Assembly: GCA_030710605.1 (NCBI GenBank) | Contig: CP092863.1 | Location: 115,634,680-115,698,679, forward strand | Reading direction: 5' to 3' | DNA: 64,000 nucleotides | From: Cordylochernes scorpioides | Taxonomy: Eukaryota; Arthropoda; Arachnida; Pseudoscorpiones; Chernetidae | Part shown: positions 9,855 through 19,470 of the stretch, in pieces | Position numbering within the stretch: position 1 is the first letter of the stretch | Layout of the letters: each line of letters begins with the position of its first letter | Position numbers and translations under genes: made by a program | The notes under the pieces: model-generated | What the model saw: only the letters and a program-made list of their open reading frames with translations | Told to the model about the DNA's origin: nothing | Database searches by the model: none

Positions 9855-10224
9855 ATTATCCCTAGTACATGTGGTACAGGCCATGATAATCATGGTGGGA
9901 AGAAGTTGGCAACTGCTTTTAGTGTAAGTGCATGACATGTCTACACATGTGAAAAGCAGTTTGACTTTGCACTTACAAATGTGCCTGAACCCTGTTTGGT
10001 TACTTGTACTCTGCTACTACAAATGCCGAGTTGGCCGAGTAAAGGTGGTACCTCCCCAGACCTTGCAGCTATTGGGTGATGAGATCCTAACTAAACGTTT
10101 GTTCCGTGTCGTTGGAAATTGGGATTAAAAAAAAAAAAAATGTCAGAAGTGGGATTCGAACCCACGCCTACAAGAGTAGACTGCGACCTGAACGCAGCGC
10201 CTTAGACCGCTCGGCCATCCTGAC
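9855..10224 (-). repeat. SINE family 1, copy with a tRNA-Leu head
   Basis: Minus-strand order: tRNA-Leu(CAG) head (10224 to 10141), an A/T-rich linker, then the body seen in other copies (ACAAATG, TCACATGTGTAGACATG, CCATGATTATCATGGCC, CCACATGTACTAGGGATAA) and an A-rich tail. Other copies in the window share the body but have a different tRNA-like head. Confidence 0.8.
10141..10224 (-). tRNA. trnL-CAG: tRNA-Leu (CAG), near-perfect; head of a SINE or a tRNA gene
   Basis: The 84-nt minus-strand sequence folds as a class II tRNA. The acceptor GTCAGGA pairs with TTCTGAC, the anticodon arm is CTGCG-TTCAGGT-CGCAG with anticodon CAG, there is a short variable arm, and the T-arm contains GGTTCGAATCC. 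Box A (TGGCCGAGCGG) and box B are intact. It decodes CUG leucine codons if functional. The base after GAC is the discriminator A, and no CCA is encoded. Because a SINE body follows directly, it may be only a recent SINE head. Pol III transcription looks possible either way. Confidence 0.8.
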
Positions 10225-10476
10225 TTAATATAAATTGTATCACAGCAAGTTCTTAAATAGTACTGTTATTAAGTGTGTAAACAAGATAGCAGATAAGAAG
10301 AAAATCGTTTTCCAAGAAAAAAATTTTTTTTTTTCTTAAAATTAGAAATGAGAAAAACCCTCTTTTGCATATCTGTAAATTTATTCATTTATTTGGATTT
10401 TTATTTATTTAACATATCGGACGCGATATCCCAGCTTGGAATACTTGCACCTAAATACATTTTAGCAGCTTATATA
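10225..10476. other. Spacer before the Tc1 element
   Basis: AT-rich DNA without a recognised feature. It ends in the TA at 10475-10476 that was duplicated by the Tc1 insertion. Confidence 0.5.
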
Positions 10477-11895
10477 CACTGCGTGACATTGAAAATGGAA
10501 CACCAAGAAATAGTGGCCAGAAAGTGATGAAACTCGGCAGACAGAGAGAGACAGGGACGAACAATAAGTGATCTTTATTTCAAAATGATAGTCATAATAC
10601 AGAGCGAGAACGGCGTCGGCTTAGTAGCAAATAGGACCACCGCGGACGGCGATGCACGCAGCAACACGTCTAGGTAGAGAGTCAATCAGAGTACGGATGG
10701 CATCCTGAGGGATGGCTCTCCATTCCCTCTCAACCATTTGCCACAGTTCGTCTTCTGAACGCGGCTGTGGCAAGGCATGCAAACGGCGTCCAATGATGTC
10801 CCAGACGTGCTCGATTGGTGAGAGATCAGGAGAGTACGGTGGCCAGGGAAGCATCTGTACATCTTGCAGAGCTTGTTGGCTAATGCGAGCAGTGTGCGGT
10901 CGGGCGTTATCCTGCTGATAAAGGGCATTGGGTACCCCCTGAAGGTAGGGGAGTGTCACCGGTCGCAGCACATCATCAACGTATCGTTGGGCCGTCATAG
11001 TGCCCTGAATACGAAGTAAAGGTGACCTGGAATCATACGCGATTGCGCCCCAAACCATGATTCCACGTTGTCGCACGGTGGGGCGTTCCACAATTGCTGC
11101 CGGATTGGACCTTTCTCCACGTCGACGCCACACGCGTACACGGCGACTATCACTGGACAAGCAGAAACGCGACTCATCTGAGAACACGACCCTGTGCCAT
11201 TCCGTCATCCACGTCGATCTAGCCCGGCACCATTCCAAACGTTGGCGCCTATTCGGTGGGGTCAATGGCAGTCTTCTTACTGGACGGCATGAGTGCAAGC
11301 CATTAGCAACATTTCGACGGGAAATGGTTCTTGTCGAGATGGAATGATCTAGTGTGTCTTGCACATGTTGCAGGATGGCGGTACAAGTGGCTTGTGGGGC
11401 CGCCACTGCTTGTCGAAGGATACGCCGATCCACACGTGCTGACGTCACTCTGGTTGCACCGACATTCCTATAAATTGCCACATTTCCTTGTTCCAACCAT
11501 CTTCTCCACAGTCGGTGCACCGTGGACGCACCAAGGTGTGTATCAGCTGCGATTTGACGTATGGACCAACCTGCCTTTTTCAGTCCGATCACCATGCCCC
11601 TCGTAAAAGCGTCTGTCTGTTTGAACTGCCTCCGTTTACGATGACCTGGCATTCTCTGTTATTACACGTGTCTTTTGACACAATAACAAAATTTCTACAA
11701 TGATTTTCCTTGAAGAAATAACGACACGAATACTGTCCTTTCTGCAAGTTCCTTCCCTTATATCTTACTCCATGTGCGCACGAGAGCTGCGCATTTTACA
11801 TCATTTGCATAACTCGGTTAGGCGCGTCTACCCTGAAATTTGCATAATTTTCTGGCCACTATTTCTTGGTGTTCCATTTTCAATGTCACGCAGTG
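10477..11895 (-). mobile_element. Complete Tc1-type DNA transposon (1419 bp)
   Basis: The ends are inverted repeats of 47 bp, identical by eye, starting CACTGCGTGACATTGAAAAT. They are flanked by TA on both sides (10475-10476 and 11896-11897), the normal target duplication of Tc1/mariner elements. The single transposase gene is uninterrupted and lies on the minus strand. Intact ends and frame suggest a recent, possibly active copy. Confidence 0.95.
10621..11652 (-). CDS. Tc1-family transposase, intact
   Basis: 343 codons from ATG to TAA, the normal length for Tc1 transposases. The N-terminus holds a helix-turn-helix DNA-binding region (about residues 10-60; SIRQIAADTHLGASTVHRLW). The catalytic core has the first Asp in VVFSDESRF, the second in YQQDNARPH and the Glu in SPDLSPIEHVWD. 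I count 32 residues between the second Asp and the Glu, two fewer than the usual DD34E. The enzyme cuts at the inverted repeats and reinserts at TA (family knowledge). It is GC-richer than its surroundings, as expected for a recent arrival. No frameshift or stop was seen. Confidence 0.95.
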   Translation of the reverse strand: MPGHRKRRQFKQTDAFTRGMVIGLKKAGWSIRQIAADTHLGASTVHRLWRRWLEQGNVAIYRNVGATRVTSARVDRRILRQAVAAPQATCTAILQHVQDTLDHSISTRTISRRNVANGLHSCRPVRRLPLTPPNRRQRLEWCRARSTWMTEWHRVVFSDESRFCLSSDSRRVRVWRRRGERSNPAAIVERPTVRQRGIMVWGAIAYDSRSPLLRIQGTMTAQRYVDDVLRPVTLPYLQGVPNALYQQDNARPHTARISQQALQDVQMLPWPPYSPDLSPIEHVWDIIGRRLHALPQPRSEDELWQMVEREWRAIPQDAIRTLIDSLPRRVAACIAVRGGPICY

Positions 11896-11897
11896 TA

Positions 11898-12360
11898 CAA
11901 TTCAATAAACAAGACTAAAAACAAAATTAAAACTGAAACGTTGGTTTTCTCAAACAAAAAAGAAAATCTAAAATGAATATATTTACAAAAATTCTTGAAT
12001 TTTACATAGGTGTCTTTGTTATATACAAATTCGCACATTTCTTCAATGGGTTAAAAATGATTACTTCTGTAGCTGTGAAAGAATGGACATTCTATCAATA
12101 AATATATTGAGTCTTCTTATCTACAGAAGCAGGTAGGAACATCCGTTGGATTTGGTCTTAATATCTTGTAGTTCTAATCTATAATCCAAATTGTGCCTTT
12201 TTCATAGATCAAGCTTTATTCACATATTTGGGATTGTAAGGATCTAACAGAATTAATTTCATTTAAAATTGAAACATTTGACTTTTTATATGCCAAAGGC
12301 ATGCTGAGTAAAATAATCCCATACATATCATAAATATAAATTTTAGACACAATGTGAAAA
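11898..12360. other. AT-rich spacer
   Basis: No gene. 12164-12215 contains a head fragment of the hammerhead-like retroelement (TTCTAATCTATAATCCAAAT then TGTGCC). Confidence 0.5.
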
Positions 12361-12371
12361 AACCACGCGTC

Positions 12372-12890
12372 CGTGGTTAGCTTTTCTTAATTAATTAAGA
12401 ATGGGTATTTGGCCAATTCTGGAATAATTAAAAATCAACGAGAATAGTTGATATTTATTCCGATAGATGGCGCAACCCATCAGCAACTCTCAGTTGCACG
12501 ATAAGGAGATGCCTTTATTTATTTTAGACACGTTTGATTCTTTTTAAAATTAAACACATTTCTATGGTTCTCCCATCTATTGCAGTAAAGACAGTAGAAA
12601 TTTGTTTTATTTTAAGAATAATCAAACGCGTCTAAAATAGTTTCACTTTCTTATAACAGATGGCGCGCTAATATACATCATCGTATTATAAATAAATAAA
12701 TAAAGAAAAAAGAAGAAAACATCTCCTTATCGTGCAACTGAAAGTTGCTGATGGCTTGCGCCATCTATCGGAATAAATATCAACTATTCGTTGATTTTTA
12801 AATTATCCAGAATTGGCCAATTACCCATTCTTGATTAATCAAGAAAAGCTAACCACGTACGCGTTTCGGGTTGTTGGCCTTCGTCAGCGT
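12372..12890. repeat. Fold-back element, family B, with a MITE-like insert
   Basis: The outer arms carry GGTTAGCTTTTCTT, TTGGCCAA, TGATATTTATTCCGATAGAT then GGCGCAA, and GTTGCACGATAAGGAGATG. The left arm is 12372-12520 and the right arm 12720-12860. The centre (12525-12690) contains sequence related to the MITE at 8472-8613. The right arm continues into a hammerhead-like core on the minus strand. Confidence 0.7.
12856..12887 (-). ncRNA. Hammerhead-like core in family B
   Basis: The minus strand reads CTGACGA, then AGGCC-AACA-ACCC (a weak stem II), then GAAACGCG. The spacing relative to the AAGCTTTTCTTGATTAATC-type palindrome and the arm is the same as in family A at 9172, so the two families share a plan. 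Stem II is imperfect, so activity is doubtful. Confidence 0.45.
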
Positions 12891-13439
12891 GATGCAAGCT
12901 GTACCTCAACGACAAAAAAAAAAGATCATTCAGGTATCCTGAAAAATTATGAAATGGGTAGTTAAGGCTAGAATTGTATGAGAACGCTAAACAATGATTA
13001 AAAATAGTACAAATTTTCTGTTTTAAATTGTGTTTTAAAAACATGTTATTGTTAAGTTTTCTCGTGTTTTGAACAATGTGTCCAGTGATTACATTAAAAG
13101 AAGATGATTTGATGTAATTCAGTGATAAAGTGGGGAGATTGTCTATAAATATTTCAACGCTTATCTTTCTTGATAAGTTGAGATAACTCCAGAGTTGCTG
13201 ATAGATAGTACCAGTTGGATCTCATCACCTGCTGTCATATCCAGCATTCTTCCCTCCAGGAACCTTCGTTATAAATATCTCTATAAAACAACACAATATC
13301 AATTTGATGCACAGGCACGCCATCTGTTATAAAAAAAATCGAACTATTTTTGACGTGTAGTGTTTAATTTTGAAATAAAATTATTATTTACTACCCTCAC
13401 TGCAATGATAAAATAATGGAAAGGCCTGGCTCATCATTA
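12891..13439. other. AT-rich spacer before the LINE
   Basis: No gene. 13318-13400 repeats part of the MITE centre (GCCATCTGTTATAAAAAAAA). 13405-13445 repeats the GCAATGATAAAATAATGG...GGCTCATCA block also seen near 9500 and 58020. Confidence 0.45.
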
Positions 13440-15916
13440 GAAAGCCCACCCGCGTTTAGATAATCCTCCCACCTTCTAGGGAACTGGTTAATGGGCAGGG
13501 TAGCCGGGCGCTCTAGCATGCGGCGGGCAGTGACGGGGATGACTTGCTAGAACGGCGTGGCCGACCTAGAAGCACTACGACCTCCGCGATGGTGTTTACT
13601 CGGTAGGTCCCGCACAGATTTTCGTCGTTAAGACGACGGCAGAAACTGGTCAGCGACGCGGCGTCAGCCAGGGCGCAGCGCGTAGGCCGAGTGAGGGGAG
13701 GGGCAGGGCCAGCGAAGTCCCCAATTCAGGCATTGACCCACCGGGTAGGAGCGAGAAGGTCGGGTGGCCGGAGAAGGCGGCAGCCACCTATGATGGGGAG
13801 GTTCAGGAGTTGATGTGGTGTAAGCACAGAGTGGTCTAGCGTGAAGATGTCAGCGACCGCCTCCCAGATCTTAAGAAGCCGGAGACGCCGTGGCGAGTGC
13901 CAGGACCCAGATGGAGGTGGATATAGCTACGCATCGCTCTCGACCAGCCAAGAGTAGGCATTACGGCTTCCACGCAGTGCGGTCTGCACGCCCTTGAAGC
14001 ACGACAGCCGCAGCTGGGTCTCGATGTCGATGAGGCCGAATCCTCCAAGAGAGACAGGTCTCGCCAGGACGCTACCAGGAAACCAGGCGGAGCGCTCCGG
14101 CCCCCAGATGAACCGCGCAAGACGTGCCTGGATCTTGTGGGTAGTACGGTCGGTAGGCAGGTAGCCGTGGATGTGATGGACCACCGAGAGAGAGGCCGCG
14201 GGTGTAGGGAGACACCTCGTTATAGCAGCTTCGAGCAGGACCAGGATATGTCGTTCTTGAGATGAGTTTTGATTTCCTGGCGTCACATTGCAGCCTAACA
14301 CCTTTAGCTCAACCGACGACCAGGAGATGCCCAGTGGAGCGTCGTTGCGGGTACGCCAGGCGTCGCACCATAGACCTTTGCTCTTGGTGAATTTCCCTTT
14401 ATGCCGGAAGCGATCCGGAAGTTATCGGAGTCCGCTACGCTGAACTGATCCTCACTGTGAATTAGCAGGAAGATGTCGTCGGCGTAGGCGAGGACATTAC
14501 CGGGGCCGAGCGCTTGCTCAAGGCGACGTAGGAGAGGGCTTGTGGCGAGGCTGAACATTGCGGCGCTGATGGCGCAGCCCTGTCTCACACCGTTCAGAAG
14601 CTGGAAGGGTTTGGTGTGGAGGCCTCCGGCTCGGACTGTTGCGTCCGCTCCGGCATAGAGGAGGAGAAACCACCCGATGAAGACCTGTGGCAGCCGCAGC
14701 GAGACCATCGGGGACACCAAGAAGCCGCGGTCTAGGGTGTCGAAGGCAGACTCGAGGTCGGTGGAAATGACGGCCAGCGTCGACCTCGTCGCACACGCGC
14801 GCCTTGTTCCAAGAAGGGGACCTACCGGGAACGGCGTATGTCTGGCACTGAGGTACCAGAACAGCAAGATCGGGCTGCAGACGCCGGAGGAGGATGTTGC
14901 CCAGAACCCGGTAGTCCGCCGTGGGGAGCGAGATAGGCCTGTAGCCGTGGAGCCCAGGGCCGCCGTGATATTTGGGGACCAGGCAGATGGTGCTGTGCCG
15001 CGTCGATGTAAGCAAAGCCCTGCGGAGTTGGGAAGCCACGTAAACGCGCTTGAGAGCGTCGACGAAGAAGTCCTCGAAAGCCATGTAGAACTCGCAGGAC
15101 AAGTCATCTCATCCGGGGGCCCTTCCAAGCGGCGGATGGCGGTGTCGATCTCTGTCGCGAAGATCGCGGGGCGGAGCAGGGGATCGTCCTCTTCGAGGAT
15201 GAGGGGGGTCGTCGTCCCCCGGATGAATTCTGTAGCGGCGTTGGATTCGCACGACTGGCTGGCGAAGCGGAGCTGGAGGGTAGAGTAGACCCTGCATTGT
15301 AGCTCCGTACCCTCGATGATGTTGCCTTCTTCATCGCGGATGTTCGTCCTTGCAGGCCGGCACACACGAAGCGCGCGCCCAAGGTTGGGCAGTGATGGAT
15401 AGTCCGCTTCCATCGACGCAGCCTGGCCTGCAGGAACCGCCTGGCCCGCGCGATGTGGCCGTCGTCAGCGACGTGAGGGACGTTGAGGGATCTCACCTCC
15501 GCCAGCAGCTCAGCCTTGATTGAAGACCAGCTGCTCCACAGATCTTCCTCGGTCATATCTATGATAGCTGAAGAGGTTGTTTCTATGATCGTTCCAGATG
15601 TTCGACAATGGGCTCCGAGCGTAGCATGGCGGCCACGCAGGGTTGGCGACGTGAAGGAGACACGCCCAGCTGGTGAAATATAACTCAATGATCAAAGCCT
15701 GTATCGGATGGTACTGTACTGGACGATATTATCTACTGTGAGGGTTAGAAATCGAAACCGAACGTGTCGGGTTAAAACATTTTCCTAACATGGGCGTTAT
15801 TTCCCTTGGCTCATGAGCCAGGTTGGAAGCATAGTATTGTCGTACATACTTCGGTCTAGGCAGCCCACTATCCACCGGTGTACTTGGCGATACGATCCGG
15901 GAAGCGAGAAGGACCC
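13440..15916 (-). pseudogene. Tx1-like (L1 superfamily) LINE ORF2: reverse transcriptase part, decayed
   Basis: GC-rich DNA in an AT-rich region, read on the minus strand through at least three frames. It contains GYRPISL followed by a VPGR-type motif (YAVPGRSPSWN), DLESAFDTLDRGFL, GVRQGCAISAAMFSLATSPL and the catalytic LAYADDIFLL. A C-terminal domain follows at 13927-14301 (IQARLARFIWGPERSAWFPG). These fit non-LTR reverse transcriptase blocks of the Tx1 group. Frameshifts around 15100 and 14300 and stops near 15700 make it non-functional. The endonuclease part lies at 18795-19440, separated by the Ty3/gypsy element. Confidence 0.8.
15912..15916. repeat. Target duplication GACCC, left
   Basis: GACCC lies directly before the 5' LTR and again directly after the 3' LTR at 18795-18799. 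Confidence 0.9.
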
Positions 15917-16102
15917 TGTAGAATAGTATGAAATATATAAGTGATGTGAATATAAGAAAATGGAATTAAGAACAATAGACTGACGGTGTTTTGTAAACAT
16001 ATAATTAATCTTTACTAAATTTAAATGTGTGTGATAAATAAATAATTATAATTAAATAATAAATATATAAGTTGTAGTTTATAAAAGATAAACAACACAA
16101 CA
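15917..16102 (+). repeat. 5' LTR (186 bp) of the deleted gypsy element
   Basis: Begins TGTAGAATAGT and ends AACAACACAACA. It is very short for Ty3/gypsy and AT-rich. It contains TTAATCTTTACTAAATTT where the 3' copy has AATAAATTT. Confidence 0.9.
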
Positions 16103-16106
16103 TATT

Positions 16107-16124
16107 TGGCGACGAGGATTAAAA
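16107..16124 (+). other. Probable primer-binding site
   Basis: TGGCGACGAGGATT follows the 5' LTR after a few bases, the expected place and TGG start for a tRNA primer site. The tRNA was not identified. Confidence 0.55.
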
Positions 16125-16154
16125 AAAAAAATAATTAAATAAGCGTAAAAGAAG

Positions 16155-16383
16155 ATGGCAAATAATTTGACGTCTCCATTACCGTTGAACCTTTTAATGC
16201 TACAGATTTGTATTCCGAGTACAAACATTGGATGAATTCATATTTAATTTATGAATTAGCAAGCGGTGTTTCAACAAAGAAAGATGACGTTAAAAGGGCA
16301 ACACTTTTGCATTGCCTTGGACCACAGGTCCAAAGAATTTTCTTTAATTTGCCAGAAGAAAAAGATACGTATGAAAAAACAAA
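16155..16383 (+). pseudogene. Gag remnant of the deleted gypsy element
   Basis: An ATG at 16155 begins MANNLTSP, and after a one-base frameshift the frame reads DLYSEYKHWMNSYLIYE, ASGVS and RATLLHCLGPQVQRIFF. That is the beginning of a Ty3/gypsy gag domain. It ends after about 75 codons, where it runs straight into the end of reverse transcriptase. Confidence 0.7.
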
Positions 16384-18588
16384 AGTAAATGTAAATTTGC
16401 TCTAAATGAATTGGAAATATTAGGCCATATTGTTAGTAAAGATGGAATTATACCTGATCCAAAGAAAATAGAAAGTGTTCTAAGTTTTTCAAAACCTGAA
16501 AATGTAGATTCTCTAAAATCATTTTTAGGTACATGCGGATTTTTAAGAAAATTCATTCCAGACTTTTCAAAGTTAGCTGAACCACTTAATAATTTGACAA
16601 GAAAGGACATAAAATGGAAGTGGAGCAAGAAAGAAGAGGACTCATTCAGAAAATTGAAAGAAGCTCTTACAAAAAATCCATGTTTAGCCTATTTTGACAT
16701 GAATGCACCTACCGAAGTAATTGCTGATGCTAGTCCTGTAGGTTTAGGAGCTGTTTTACTACAAAGACAAAATGATGGAAGCAAAAAGCCAGTGGCCTAT
16801 GCAAGTAGATCATTGACTAATGTTGAGAGAAGATACTCACAAATAGAGAAAGAAGCTCTTGGGTGTGTGTGGGCTGTTGAGCATTTCAATGACTATTTAT
16901 GGGGAAATAAATTTGTACTTAAGACAGATCATAAACCATTGATTTATATGCTTAATCCCAAGAAGGCAACAGTCTTGCCACCAAGAATTGAAAGACTTAG
17001 TTGGAGACTTCAACCTTATGATTATGAAATAGAGTATCTTAAGGGCAAACAAAATATTGCAGATATATTTTCAAGAAAACCTTTAACAAATATTTCATGT
17101 GAAAATATTGTTGATGATTATGTGGAAAAAGTACTTTCCATATTTTCAGAAGAAATGAAGGCAATTTCCCTCAATGATATCAAGAAGCAAAGTGAAGCAG
17201 ATCCATTTTTCAAATTTCTAACTAAAATAATTCAAACTGGAAATTGGCCATATCAAATTGATGATGATGAACTTAAAAGTTTGCACAAATTTAAGGAAGA
17301 ACTTTCAGTTTATGATAATCTCATTTTAAAAGGAAAGAGAATTGTTATACCAACAGATCTTAGAAGAAATATTTTAGACTTAGCTCATGAAACTCATCAA
17401 GGGATTGCTAGAACTAAACAAATTTTAAGAGAAAAATACTATTGGCCCAATATGGACAAAGATATAGAAAGACGTATAAAGAATTGTTACATTTGTGAAG
17501 TCAATCAACCTTTTGGGCATGACCAACCTTTAACAACCATACCAATACCTCCTAGACCATGGTATAAAGTAGGAGTAGACTTAGTTGGACCAATTGATTC
17601 AAAATATATTTTGACACTTATTGATTATTATTCATCGTTCCCGGAAGCGATTATAATACATGATATTTCTTCGAAAACTATAATTTCAAAATTAAAAGAA
17701 ATTTTTGCAAGATATGGATTTCCCATTGAAATAGTTTCAGATAATGGTCTTCAATTTGTAAGCAAAGATACTGAGCAATTTTTTATGAAATCAGGTATAA
17801 AACATATAAGAATGTCACCATATTATCCTAAAAGCAATGGAAAAATTGAACGTTTCCACAGATATTTAAAAAAGCAACTTATTTCAGTAAAATTGCAAGG
17901 AAAGGATTGGAAAGAAGAACTTCAATGTGTTCTAATGGCATACAGGTCGACTCCACACCCTTCTACTGGGAAAACACCAGCATTATTGCTTTTTTCCAGG
18001 GAAATTAGAAATAAGCTCAATGATATAAATGACAATGATTCTCTTATGGATAAAGAAGTGATGGAGCATAATCAAGCCTATAAAGAAAGAACGAAGAAAT
18101 ATGCTGATAGCAAGAATAAGGCCTTGCCTCATGACTTCAAGAAAGGTAATATTGTTTATGTCGTAAACACTGAAATGAAAAGCAAGTTGACACCAAATTA
18201 TGACAACCAAAGATTTATCATTCTAGAGACTATATCTCCAAATTCATTCAAGTTAGTCAATACTGAGACAGGTAGCTTTATCATTAGGAATGCAAAGCAT
18301 TTAAGACATGCCAATGTCTTACAAGATTTTAACAAAGGAATTGATTTGAATACCACTTTGATTAAGACTCCAGAAATTAGAATGGAACTTCCTAGTACTT
18401 CAAGGTATCTACCAGAACAAGAAGCAACCTTAGAAGATATTGTACCAGAAGAGCAGATTGCTATATCTGATATGGACTGTTTATACCCAAATGAATCACC
18501 TAATGAGAATGAAAACAAGACTGTCATCACTAGAAGTGGAAGACAAATACATGTTCCTTCTAGATTTAAGGACATGATTAGATACTAA
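16384..18588 (+). CDS. pol: Pol fragment: RNase H and integrase, uninterrupted
   Basis: The frame begins with the last reverse-transcriptase residues (KCKFALNELEILGHIVSKDG), so the catalytic YxDD block is gone. Counting from the ILGH segment, RNase H carries Asp in VIADASPVGLG, Glu in YSQIEKEAL, Asp in KTDHKPL and Asp in NIADIFSRKP. Integrase has a zinc finger (HETH ... CYIC) and a DD35E core: Asp in VGVDLVGP, Asp in SDNGLQF, Glu in SNGKIERF. A C-terminal tail of about 200 residues follows. About 730 codons without a stop is striking in an element lacking gag and reverse transcriptase. It has no proper start codon and is probably not translated as such. Confidence 0.9.
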   Translation, partial: SKCKFALNELEILGHIVSKDGIIPDPKKIESVLSFSKPENVDSLKSFLGTCGFLRKFIPDFSKLAEPLNNLTRKDIKWKWSKKEEDSFRKLKEALTKNPCLAYFDMNAPTEVIADASPVGLGAVLLQRQNDGSKKPVAYASRSLTNVERRYSQIEKEALGCVWAVEHFNDYLWGNKFVLKTDHKPLIYMLNPKKATVLPPRIERLSWRLQPYDYEIEYLKGKQNIADIFSRKPLTNISCENIVDDYVEKVLSIFSEEMKAISLNDIKKQSEADPFFKFLTKIIQTGNWPYQIDDDELKSLHKFKEELSVYDNLILKGKRIVIPTDLRRNILDLAHETHQGIARTKQILREKYYWPNMDKDIERRIKNCYICEVNQPFGHDQPLTTIPIPPRPWYKVGVDLVGPIDSKYILTLIDYYSSFPEAIIIHDISSKTIISKLKEIFARYGFPIEIVSDNGLQFVSKDTEQFFMKSGIKHIRMSPYYPKSNGKIERFHRYLKKQLISVKLQGKDWKEELQCVLMAYRSTPHPSTGKTPALLLFSREIRNKLNDINDNDSLMDKEVMEHNQAYKERTKKYADSKNKALPHDFKKGNIVYVVNTEMKSKLTPNYDNQRFIILETISPNSFKLVNTETGSFIIRNAKHLRHANVLQDFNKGIDLNTTLIKTPEIRMELPSTSRYLPEQEATLEDIVPEEQIAISDMDCLYPNESPNENENKTVITRSGRQIHVPSRFKDMIRY

Positions 18589-18591
18589 CTA

Positions 18592-18606
18592 AACAAGGGA
18601 GGAATA
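18592..18606 (+). other. Polypurine tract of the deleted gypsy element
   Basis: AACAAGGGAGGAATA lies directly 5' of the 3' LTR, the position of the plus-strand primer. Confidence 0.75.
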
Positions 18607-18794
18607 TGTAGAATAGTGTGAAATATATAAGTGATGTGAATATAAGAAAATGGAATTAAGAACAATAGACTGACGGTGTTTTGTAAACATATAATTAATC
18701 TTTAATAAATTTAAATGTGTGTGATAAATAAATAATTATAATTAAATAATAAATATATAAGTTGTAGTTTATATAAAAGATAAACAACACAACA
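18607..18794 (+). repeat. 3' LTR (188 bp) of the deleted gypsy element
   Basis: TGTAGAATAGT...AACACAACA, almost identical to 15917-16102, followed by the GACCC duplication. Confidence 0.9.
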
Positions 18795-19440
18795 GACCCT
18801 ATCCAGCCGAGAGGCGTCAACCCTGCTCCCATAGCTGGCCACTCTGGTTGGAATGTTAACGGCGCCGAAGAAGGTGGCTATGTCGACATGGGCTGTTTGA
18901 TCCTTCAGCTCAGAGAGGGCCTTCACCGAGCTGAAGACTGTGTCGTTCGTACATTCCTCGTTGATGTTGAGGTCGCCCAACACCCACGCGTCATCCTGGA
19001 CCGCAGCGACTGCGTTTATCTTCAGCTGTTGGTGCCGCTCGTTCCTGGCCGTGGACGTCGATGGAGACGATGTGACTCGGCCTTAGGAAACCTTGTCGCA
19101 GGAAAGCGACGCCCGGTTTGAAGACGCTGGCGAGGCCCGAATTCCTACTAGCTGTAGGAGGCATGACGACAGCGCTGTAACCTAGGCAGAGATCTCGCAC
19201 AATCGCCCATCGAGGAGGCGTTGGTCTCCTGTACAAAGGCAACGTCCACGCCATGTTGGCGCAGGAAGTGGCAGAGCTCGATGCTCCTCTCGCGAGCGGC
19301 GAGCACGCGGACGTTGATGGATGCTAGGGTGAAAATCCTTGGCAACACGTGGTCTGAGCGCGGATGGCCACGAGATCCTTGTAGAGTGCTGTCTGGGTTG
19401 GCGCTCGAGCATTTCCAGAGGCCACCTTATAAATCCCGAG
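18795..19440 (-). pseudogene. Tx1-like LINE ORF2: endonuclease part, decayed
   Basis: The minus strand reads LASINVRVLAARERSIELC, VDVAFVQETNA, then NSGLASVFKPGVAFL, then VLGDLNINEECTNDTVF and ASRLDRV. This is an AP-type (APE) endonuclease with its N-terminal Asn block, QET, GDLN and SRLDR motifs in order, and at least two frameshifts. The domain is split from the reverse transcriptase part by the gypsy insertion, whose target duplication lies just after SRLDRV. The start of the LINE is near 19440-19470. An ORF1 was not recognised. Confidence 0.75.
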
Positions 19441-19470
19441 ATTTTGGGCATTTCCCATTTACTTGAGGAA

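Larger units (their letters stand above)
15917..18794 (+). mobile_element. Internally deleted Ty3/gypsy LTR retrotransposon (2878 bp)
   Basis: Short LTRs (186 and 188 bp, TG...CA) differ by about two substitutions and one 2-bp indel. A 5-bp target duplication GACCC and the interruption of a LINE show a complete insertion. The internal part keeps only a gag start and the pol end (RNase H plus integrase). Roughly the gag C-terminus, protease and reverse transcriptase core are missing. LTR similarity indicates a recent insertion, so this deleted form was probably mobilised by a full-length relative. Confidence 0.95.

Noticed and set aside
10141-10224. Certain assignment as a free-standing, working tRNA-Leu gene
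   Set aside because: The SINE body directly downstream makes a SINE head equally likely. It is kept as a tRNA feature with this caveat.
14677-15288. 203-codon plus-strand ORF
   Set aside because: Shadow of the GC-rich LINE reverse transcriptase on the opposite strand.
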